From contig PLST01000596.1 of NCBI GenBank assembly GCA_003164255.1, positions 5,088 to 16,296 on the forward strand: DNA of 11,209 nucleotides, in the 5' to 3' direction. The stretch comes from Acidobacteriaceae bacterium. Lineage in GTDB: Bacteria; Acidobacteriota; Terriglobia; Terriglobales; Acidobacteriaceae. Under the pieces are notes generated by a model. The model made no database searches, had not been told where the DNA came from, and was given only the letters and a program-made list of their open reading frames with translations. The translations under genes were made by a program, and so were the position numbers. Shown here piece by piece: positions 5,892-11,209 of this stretch; positions within the stretch are counted from its first letter, which is position 1; every line of letters begins with the position of its first letter.

Positions 5892-7511
5892 CTACAGCGC
5901 CTGCGCCCGCTCAATGGCGCGAATGACAGCCTGGGCCTTATTGATAGACTCCTTATGCTCCAATTCGGGTACCGAATCGGCCACAATGCCCGCGCCCGCC
6001 TGCACGTAGCCTTTGCCGCCCACCGATAGCATGGAACGGATGGCAATGCAGGAGTCGAGATTTCCGGAAAAGTCGGCGTAAAGCACGGCTCCGCCGTAGG
6101 TGCCGCGACGGGCCGGCTCAAGCTCTTCAATGATCTCCATCGCGCGCACCTTGGGCGCTCCAGAGAGCGTGCCGGCAGGGAAGCAGGCGCGAAGAGCGTC
6201 AACAGCAGTGAGCTCGGGCTTTAACCTGCCCTCGATGGAGCTGACGATGTGCATCACATGCGAGTAGCGTTCGACGAACATCAACCTGTCGACTTTTACG
6301 CTGCCAAATTCGCTCACCCGGCCGACATCATTGCGGCCCAGGTCAACCAGCATGACATGCTCGGCGCGCTCTTTCTCGTCGTGCATCATCTCGTCGGCAA
6401 GCGCCTGATCGTCTTTCTCGTTAGCGCCGCGCGGCCTTGTTCCGGCGATTGGACGGTACTCCACTTTGCCTTTGTGGACCCGCACCAGCAGCTCAGGCGA
6501 CGAACCGGCCAACTCCAGCGGGGCGGAAATCTTCGTCCTTTTCGACGAGCCAGTTTTCCTGCCGGCTTTGGCGCCCATCGGTCCATCCGGTGCAAAGCGC
6601 AGAAAAAACATGTAGGGGCTTGGATTGACGGTGCGGAGCGCCCGGTAAACCTGGAAACTGTCGATCCCCGGTTCGACATCGAACCGTTGCGAGAGGACAG
6701 CCTGAAAGATATCGCCTGCGGCAATATACTCTTTGGTGCGATCGACGGCCGCCAGGTAATCCTTCTTCGCCGTCCTCAACTTCACCTTGATATGCTTCTT
6801 TGACCCTGGCCTTCCTTTGGAGGGAACAGGGAAGCTGGGCAATGGCTGAGACAGCCGCCTCTCCATCTTGTCCAGACGCTTGATCGCGCGTGCGTAGGGC
6901 TCGGCTGCCTTTCCGTGGGTTACGTCGGCCGTGACCACCAGCCAGATCTCTTTTCGTACATGGTCGAAGGCAAGGACCTCGTCGAAAAACATCAGGCAGG
7001 CATCGGGGATCTGCAACTCATCCTTGGCCAATTCGGGCAGTTGCTCGATCTGGCGCACGGCATCGTAGGAAAAGAAACCAACGGCGCCCGCTGTAAAGGG
7101 AGGCAGTCCCGGTAATCGCGCAGGCTTGTGCCCTCCAAGTGCCTGGCGCAGAACGGTAAAGATGTCGCCGTCGAATCGAGTGACTTTCCGGCCCTCAGTG
7201 ATCGTGATCTGGCGACCGCGGGCGACGATCCGTTTGAAAGGGGCCAATCCGATAAAGGTGTAGCGGCCCACCTGCTCGCCACCTTCGACAGATTCGAGGA
7301 GAAAACATTCGCTTTCAGGCCAGGCGGCGCGCAGAAATGCCGAAACGGGCGTTTCCAGGTCCGCTGTGAGAATGCGGCAGACGGGGACGAGGGTGTGTTG
7401 CCGTGCAAGTGCGAGAAACTCCTTGCGGCTGGGCTGGACGGGATGAACGGATGGCTTCACAAACTCAAGTGTAACTGGAGCGAAGAGCGGGGGATTGACA
7501 GAGAAGGGCAA
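5892..7511 (-). CDS. trpE: Anthranilate synthase component I
   Basis: Up to 539 residues, cytoplasmic. The enzyme makes anthranilate from chorismate with ammonia from TrpG, the first step of tryptophan synthesis. The N-terminal domain carries CFLLESVEGG (69-78); the LLES element belongs to the tryptophan feedback site, which favours TrpE over PabB. The chorismate-binding domain is complete: GDIFQAVLSQR (266-276), NPSPYMFFLRF (296-306), ELAGSSPELLVRV (333-345), PIAGTRPRG (354-362), HVMLVDLGRNDVGRV (385-399), FPAGTLSGAPKVRAMEII (444-461), YAQ-type GYVQAGAGIVADS (501-513). About 20 extra, mostly basic residues lie between PYMFFL and the GSSPE motif. The start is uncertain: TTG 7511 lacks a Shine-Dalgarno sequence, and GTG 7460 (VKPSVHPVQ, 522 residues) is a good alternative. 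It is convergent with the trpG pair (52 bp gap) and divergent from gdhA. I see no leader peptide or attenuator. Confidence 0.95.
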   Translation of the reverse strand: MPFSVNPPLFAPVTLEFVKPSVHPVQPSRKEFLALARQHTLVPVCRILTADLETPVSAFLRAAWPESECFLLESVEGGEQVGRYTFIGLAPFKRIVARGRQITITEGRKVTRFDGDIFTVLRQALGGHKPARLPGLPPFTAGAVGFFSYDAVRQIEQLPELAKDELQIPDACLMFFDEVLAFDHVRKEIWLVVTADVTHGKAAEPYARAIKRLDKMERRLSQPLPSFPVPSKGRPGSKKHIKVKLRTAKKDYLAAVDRTKEYIAAGDIFQAVLSQRFDVEPGIDSFQVYRALRTVNPSPYMFFLRFAPDGPMGAKAGRKTGSSKRTKISAPLELAGSSPELLVRVHKGKVEYRPIAGTRPRGANEKDDQALADEMMHDEKERAEHVMLVDLGRNDVGRVSEFGSVKVDRLMFVERYSHVMHIVSSIEGRLKPELTAVDALRACFPAGTLSGAPKVRAMEIIEELEPARRGTYGGAVLYADFSGNLDSCIAIRSMLSVGGKGYVQAGAGIVADSVPELEHKESINKAQAVIRAIERAQAL

Positions 7512-7620
7512 TCGCGGATGTGATTTTAGCGAGGCACCTCCCGATACGGGCCGAAATCGAGCCCGGGATAGAAAGGGCGAACCAGCCTGGGACGGGGTAT
7601 AAGGCGTGGTTCAGGTGCAC

Positions 7621-7649
7621 TTGACTCGCAAAGGCGTGTAGCCTAGACT
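7621..7649 (+). promoter_or_regulatory. Candidate sigma70-type promoter for gdhA
   Basis: TTGACT (7621-7626, 5/6 to consensus) is followed by a 17-nt spacer and TAGACT (7644-7649, 4/6 with the key T, A and final T). This is the best -35/-10 pair I see in the trpE-gdhA divergent region. It would start transcription near 7656 and give gdhA a leader of about 180 nt. Confidence 0.5.
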
Positions 7650-7837
7650 CAACGGGGTTTGGGTGTTTGTGCAGGCAATAGAAAGGGTGCTCAATCACTC
7701 AACCGGCAGGGAGTGACCGTGTAGCAGGAGATGTCTGGCTGCCGGACGACACGCTTGAGGTGATGCCTGGTGCGGCACTGAAGTGATGTCGAGAAAAAGG
7801 AACACTCTCTACGTGGTACTTAGAACTGGAGAATTAT
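7650..7837 (+). other. Leader region of gdhA (rest of the trpE-gdhA intergenic region)
   Basis: The divergent starts of trpE and gdhA are 326 bp apart, and I see no gene between them. Downstream of the candidate promoter there is a perfect inverted repeat TCACTC-(10 nt)-GAGTGA at 7695-7716. There are also imperfect direct repeats, GATGTCTGGCTGCCGG near 7731 and GATGCCTGGTGCGG near 7761, with a partial third copy (TGATGTCGAG) near 7784. These could be operator sites or leader-RNA structure. I do not recognise a known riboswitch class. The gdhA ribosome site GGAGA is at 7828-7832. Confidence 0.35.
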
Positions 7838-9115
7838 ATGTCAACTGTCAATCCGGGAGTTTCGTTGGACCAGGAGATCAATCCCTGGGAAGCACAGAGC
7901 GCACGATTCGATTTTGCGGCACGCAAGCTGAATCTGGATGAGGGTTTGTGGAAGCTGCTGAGAACGCCAGCCCGCGAAATCATCGTTCATTTTCCGGTGG
8001 CCATGGATAATGGGCGCATCGAAATGTTTACGGGCTTCAGGGTGCAACACAACATTGCGCGCGGGCCGGCCAAGGGCGGTATTCGATACGCGCCCGACGT
8101 CACACTGGACGAGGTTCGAGCCCTTGCAAGCTGGATGACCTGGAAGTGCGCCGTCGTGAATATTCCATTCGGCGGGGCCAAGGGCGGCGTTATCTGCGAT
8201 CCGAAGTCCATGAGCCAGGGCGAACTTGAGCGCATGACGCGTCGCTATACATCGGAAATCATTGACTTCATCGGTCCCGAGAAGGATGTACCCGCGCCCG
8301 ATGTAAATACCAATGAGCAGACGATGGCGTGGATCATGGATACCTACTCCATGCACATGGGACACACAGTCACAAGCGTGGTTACCGGCAAGCCGCTTAA
8401 CATTGGCGGCTCACGTGGCCGCATTGAGGCGACTGGCCGCGGTGTGATGGTGGTTTGCGGCGAGAGCCTGCGCTATCTCAACATGCCGATCGAGGGTTGT
8501 CGCGTCATTATCCAGGGCTTTGGCAATGTGGGGTCCAATGCGGCCCGCCTGATGATGGAGCAGGGCTACAAGATTGTGGGAATCGCAGAGCGCGATGGCG
8601 GCCTGTATAACTCAGCCGGAATCGATATCCATCAACTTGGCGAGTACAAGTACCGCAACGGCACGACGCTGGGCTTCAAGGGTGCAGAAGCCATGCCCAG
8701 CGAGGAGTTGCTGGTTTCTGAATGCGAAATTCTCATTCCTGCCGCGACTGAGAATGTGATCACCAGCCGCAACGCCGCCAAGATCAAGGCTCGCATTGTG
8801 GTGGAGGGAGCAAATGGTCCCACAACCGCAGTGGCAGACGAGATACTTTCAGAAAAACGGATCTTCATTGTTCCAGACATTCTTGCCAACGCCGGCGGCG
8901 TAACTGCGAGCTATTTTGAATGGGTGCAGGACCGCCAGGGGTACTTCTGGAAAGAAGCAATCGTCAACGAGCAGTTGGAGACCATCCTTCGAGACAGCTT
9001 CGACGACGTTGTCCGGTATGCGGAGGCGCACAACGTCAACAATCGGATTGCGGCCTACATGCTCTCGATTGACCGAGTGGCATTCACCATCAAGCAGAGA
9101 GGAATCTACGCCTAG
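7838..9115 (+). CDS. gdhA: Glutamate dehydrogenase (NAD(P)-dependent)
   Basis: This 425-residue cytoplasmic enzyme of the Glu/Leu/Phe/Val dehydrogenase family interconverts glutamate with 2-oxoglutarate plus ammonia. Substrate domain: GPAKGGIRY with Lys79, MTWKCAVVNIPFGGAKGG with Lys103 and the catalytic Lys115, and VPAPDVNT with the catalytic Asp155. The spacing of these four residues matches the well-studied clostridial enzyme with a constant offset. Nucleotide domain: GRGVMVV (201-207), Rossmann motif GFGNVGSNAA (227-236), then IVGIAERDGG (247-255). ANGPTT and DILANAGGVTASYFEWVQ complete the family signatures. The length is typical of the short hexameric type. Whether NAD or NADP is used is not clear from the loop after the second beta strand (AERDGG). 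The ATG at 7838 is supported by GGAGA about 6 nt upstream. It is preceded by a good promoter match and followed by a strong hairpin, so it is probably monocistronic. Confidence 0.96.
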   Translation: MSTVNPGVSLDQEINPWEAQSARFDFAARKLNLDEGLWKLLRTPAREIIVHFPVAMDNGRIEMFTGFRVQHNIARGPAKGGIRYAPDVTLDEVRALASWMTWKCAVVNIPFGGAKGGVICDPKSMSQGELERMTRRYTSEIIDFIGPEKDVPAPDVNTNEQTMAWIMDTYSMHMGHTVTSVVTGKPLNIGGSRGRIEATGRGVMVVCGESLRYLNMPIEGCRVIIQGFGNVGSNAARLMMEQGYKIVGIAERDGGLYNSAGIDIHQLGEYKYRNGTTLGFKGAEAMPSEELLVSECEILIPAATENVITSRNAAKIKARIVVEGANGPTTAVADEILSEKRIFIVPDILANAGGVTASYFEWVQDRQGYFWKEAIVNEQLETILRDSFDDVVRYAEAHNVNNRIAAYMLSIDRVAFTIKQRGIYA

Positions 9116-9153
9116 TTATTTGGTAAATTCTTCGGGGCCGGGCGGCAACCAGC

Positions 9154-9203
9154 AAAAGAAGACGGGCGGGAAGGGCAATTCGCTCTTTCCGCCCGATGTT
9201 CTT
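9154..9203. terminator. Bidirectional rho-independent terminator
   Basis: A 14-bp stem (9163-9176 with 9182-9195, including two G-U pairs on the plus strand) closes a 5-nt loop. On the plus strand it is followed by ATGTTCTT, serving gdhA, whose stop is 48 bp upstream. Read on the minus strand it is followed by TCTTCTTTT, a better T-tract, serving the large gene that ends at 9312. Convergent genes sharing one hairpin is a common arrangement. Confidence 0.7.
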
Positions 9204-9311
9204 GTGGCGCCGAATCGAGGCTTGGGACACTTGAAACAGTCGTCTGGAAACTGGAATTGAAGTGAGATCCAGGAGAAACTCGGTTCTGCAGATTATTACC
9301 CACCCGACTTA

Positions 9312-11209
9312 CTAACTCCTTCTGGAAATCGCGTAGTATGGCTGGTTGGATAAGCTCGCATTGAACGCAGGATACAGCCAAGCCTCTTTCTGCTTGTTAT
9401 CGAGCTCGAAATAGTACTGCAAAGGATAGACCGAATCAGTGTATTCGGCTGGAATCTCGGCGCTATAACCCGCGTGATCCTTTTGCATATCCACGGCCAG
9501 CCACCTTTCGGCCTGGTTCACGTGACGATAATGAAGGCGCGCAGAGGCTGCAGCGTTGGTTGCACCTACGGGAATCTGCAAGGACAGATGAAGCGCCTTG
9601 CCGGGATGGAAGGTTGCGTCCGCCACATGAGAACAGGGGACCGCGGGGCGGATGGGTCTGGCCGCAGCCGCCCGTATGGCTCGCGCAATTGCTTCGGCTG
9701 AGCCTGAAGACGCTGGCGGCGATTGTAGCTTTGCCTTCATCGCGGCAATGTCAGCATCAATGGCTGGAATGCGGTCGCTCCAGTGCCCACGGCGGAGGGG
9801 AACATCACCGTAGCCGACATCAGATTTGTAGACCTTGGAGGCCCGATCGGCCATCCTGGCCCATTCGGCGCGCGCTTTGGTGAGTTGAGCAAGCGCCTGT
9901 CTGCCCGCTTCCGCGCTGCCTGTTTCCAGAAAGATCTGAAACAGCATGCTGCTTCGCATCTTTGCAGCAAAGTAGATGCCGATGCTGTTCTGAATAAGGA
10001 CGTCTTCTTCGATGCGGCGGAACTGGGGAGATTTGAGTGAAGTTGACTTGACACGCGCAGTGGCCCATGCCTGACGGGACGCAGCCGCGAAGTCTTCAAG
10101 CCATTGGGCTACCTCAATTGGCGAGTACTTGGGATTTGACCGGCCTGCGAGAACATCCCTCGTGTACTCGATTACCGTGGAGAATAACTCGGGGTCGAGA
10201 GGACTTACGGCACCAAAGCACTTGGGCGAAGGCGTATCCAAACGCTGGTAGTTTCCGACGCCGGCGACCACGGGAATGTCCTCAGTCATCTCGACCCAAT
10301 AGGCGTGGTTGGATGCAGACGTCAGATGGGCCGAGGTGATGAGAGGAGTAATACGGCTGGAGCTCGCCAGCGCGGTCTCAACTGCGACTGCGCCTGGACC
10401 GACGATGCTCTTGAGGTAGCGGCGACCGATTTCCGGTTCGGCTTCAGGGTCATAAAGCTTGCGACCCCAGACGCGGTAGTAATACTCGAATTTTTCCCAA
10501 TCGTGTTTGGGTGTAAGGGATTCGTCGAGATAGGCGCAACGGCCTCCCGGAGAACCTGATCCTTCGCGGCCCTTGAAGGTCAGCGGCTCCATCAGATCGA
10601 TTCCAGCGGCTCCGCAAAAGTGAGATGTGCGTGAGTAGGCCGCAGCCATTTCTGGATCGGCGGAGATCAAGTGATGCTGCGAGCCCGGCCAAAGGCGGTA
10701 GACAATGCGGGCTTTGCTGCCTTGCTGAAAGAAATCGCCATATCCGTATCGCGTGAAGAGCCGTGCGCCTGAGCTCAGGCTGAATGGTCCGTTGTCACTG
10801 CCCGTGTCGTGGGGTATCTCCAGAGTGCGAATATCGGATTGATTGTATCCAAGGCTCTGGTGCTCGGCTGAGTACTTGGCTCCCAGCGTTACCGGCATGC
10901 CGGTGGCAACGGCGATGTCAATCATGGTCTGATTCACACCCTTGGCGTGCATATCGACTTCGACGGTCCGGCCACAGCCCGAGATTGCTTCGAAGAGCTT
11001 CTTCCAGAAGGGATAGCTGCCTTCGGGGATGCCGCTTTCGCCATGAACACGCATGGTGAGGCCCTGAATCTGCGGGCACTCCTTGAGGATGATCGCCAGG
11101 GCATCACGGCAATAGGATGCATGTGTTTCCGGGGTGAGCCCCTCGATATTGTGATAGGCGTTCGGACTATCGGTCCATTGGTAGGCGTGGGTCCAGATTC
11201 CCAACTGGA
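9312..11209 (-). CDS. Large uncharacterised protein, possible glycoside-hydrolase-like enzyme (N terminus outside window)
   Basis: The last 632 or so codons are visible; the frame is open to the right edge. The TTG at 11204 is an internal Leu, because the reading continues through ...QLGIWTHAYQW. I cannot assign a named family. Numbering from 11204, residues about 1-260 have the rhythm of a TIM barrel with strands ending in acidic or polar residues: GLTMRVHGESG (Glu56), TVEVDMHAKGV (Asp84), PVTLGAKYSAEH, ARIVYRLWPGSQHH and GIDLMEPLTFKG (Glu206), then EYYYRVWGRKLYDPEA. Residues about 335-495 are helical, ending in GHWSDRIPAIDADIAAMKAKL. After an Ala-rich linker (500-520), residues about 535-630 form a beta-sandwich-like domain (LHYRHVNQAERW, YPLQYYFEL, NQPYYAI). 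Polysaccharide processing is my inference from the barrel-plus-sandwich layout and Trp/Tyr/His richness. A signal peptide, if any, lies off-window. It stops with TAG upstream of the shared terminator and is convergent with gdhA. Confidence 0.8.
   Translation of the reverse strand, partial: QLGIWTHAYQWTDSPNAYHNIEGLTPETHASYCRDALAIILKECPQIQGLTMRVHGESGIPEGSYPFWKKLFEAISGCGRTVEVDMHAKGVNQTMIDIAVATGMPVTLGAKYSAEHQSLGYNQSDIRTLEIPHDTGSDNGPFSLSSGARLFTRYGYGDFFQQGSKARIVYRLWPGSQHHLISADPEMAAAYSRTSHFCGAAGIDLMEPLTFKGREGSGSPGGRCAYLDESLTPKHDWEKFEYYYRVWGRKLYDPEAEPEIGRRYLKSIVGPGAVAVETALASSSRITPLITSAHLTSASNHAYWVEMTEDIPVVAGVGNYQRLDTPSPKCFGAVSPLDPELFSTVIEYTRDVLAGRSNPKYSPIEVAQWLEDFAAASRQAWATARVKSTSLKSPQFRRIEEDVLIQNSIGIYFAAKMRSSMLFQIFLETGSAEAGRQALAQLTKARAEWARMADRASKVYKSDVGYGDVPLRRGHWSDRIPAIDADIAAMKAKLQSPPASSGSAEAIARAIRAAAARPIRPAVPCSHVADATFHPGKALHLSLQIPVGATNAAASARLHYRHVNQAERWLAVDMQKDHAGYSAEIPAEYTDSVYPLQYYFELDNKQKEAWLYPAFNASLSNQPYYAISRRS

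Noticed and set aside
6249..6803. 184-codon plus-strand frame antisense to trpE
   Set aside because: It lies wholly inside trpE, whose catalytic motifs are intact; no ribosome site or family features.
1..11209. CRISPR array, tRNA, rRNA, insertion sequence or phage genes
   Set aside because: I saw no regularly spaced repeats, no cloverleaf-like sequence, and no integrase or transposase motifs in any supported frame.

Overview
The window is ordinary-looking chromosomal DNA with moderately high GC and densely packed genes on both strands. There is no CRISPR array, tRNA, rRNA, integrase or transposase that I can see. Three things suggest an Acidobacteriota member, probably class Terriglobia: the protein flavour, the DUF4118/KdpD-like kinase paired with a KdpE-like regulator away from any visible kdpFABC, and the large uncharacterised carbohydrate-enzyme-like protein at the right edge. 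This assignment comes from family impression only, not from a marker gene.

Layout, left to right. (1) Positions 1-408 hold the 3' part of a KHG/KDPG aldolase gene. It keeps the Schiff-base lysine but stops about 55 residues early, so it is probably a decaying gene. About 330 bp without a convincing gene follow. (2) Positions 736-3023 hold a two-gene operon with a 4-base GTGA overlap. It encodes a membrane histidine kinase that corresponds to the C-terminal half of KdpD, and an OmpR/KdpE-type response regulator. The kinase has atypical H-box and G1-box residues. (3) Positions 3185-4163 on the minus strand hold adenine phosphoribosyltransferase (apt) and, upstream of it, an acylphosphatase. (4) Positions 4284-5839 on the plus strand hold the glutamine amidotransferase subunit of anthranilate or aminodeoxychorismate synthase (trpG/pabA). 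It is coupled by TAATG to a secreted, FecR-like protein of unknown function that ends in a cationic amphipathic segment. (5) Positions 5892-7511 on the minus strand hold anthranilate synthase component I (trpE), convergent with the trpG pair and carrying a lineage-type basic insertion. (6) Positions 7621-9115 hold a good sigma70-type promoter, a leader of about 180 nt, and an NAD(P)-dependent glutamate dehydrogenase. A hairpin that can terminate in both directions follows. (7) Positions 9312-11209 on the minus strand hold the C-terminal 630 or so residues of a large protein of unknown function with barrel-like, helical and beta-sandwich parts. It runs off the window.

Functionally, trpG and trpE together give anthranilate synthase (chorismate plus glutamine to anthranilate), and glutamate dehydrogenase handles the glutamate/ammonia side of nitrogen metabolism. 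Apt salvages adenine. The kinase/regulator pair is a signalling module whose targets are not visible here. I found no clear novel defence or mobile system. The observations most worth checking are the atypical kinase active site, the secreted protein coupled to trpG, the insertion in TrpE, the truncated aldolase and the large uncharacterised enzyme.
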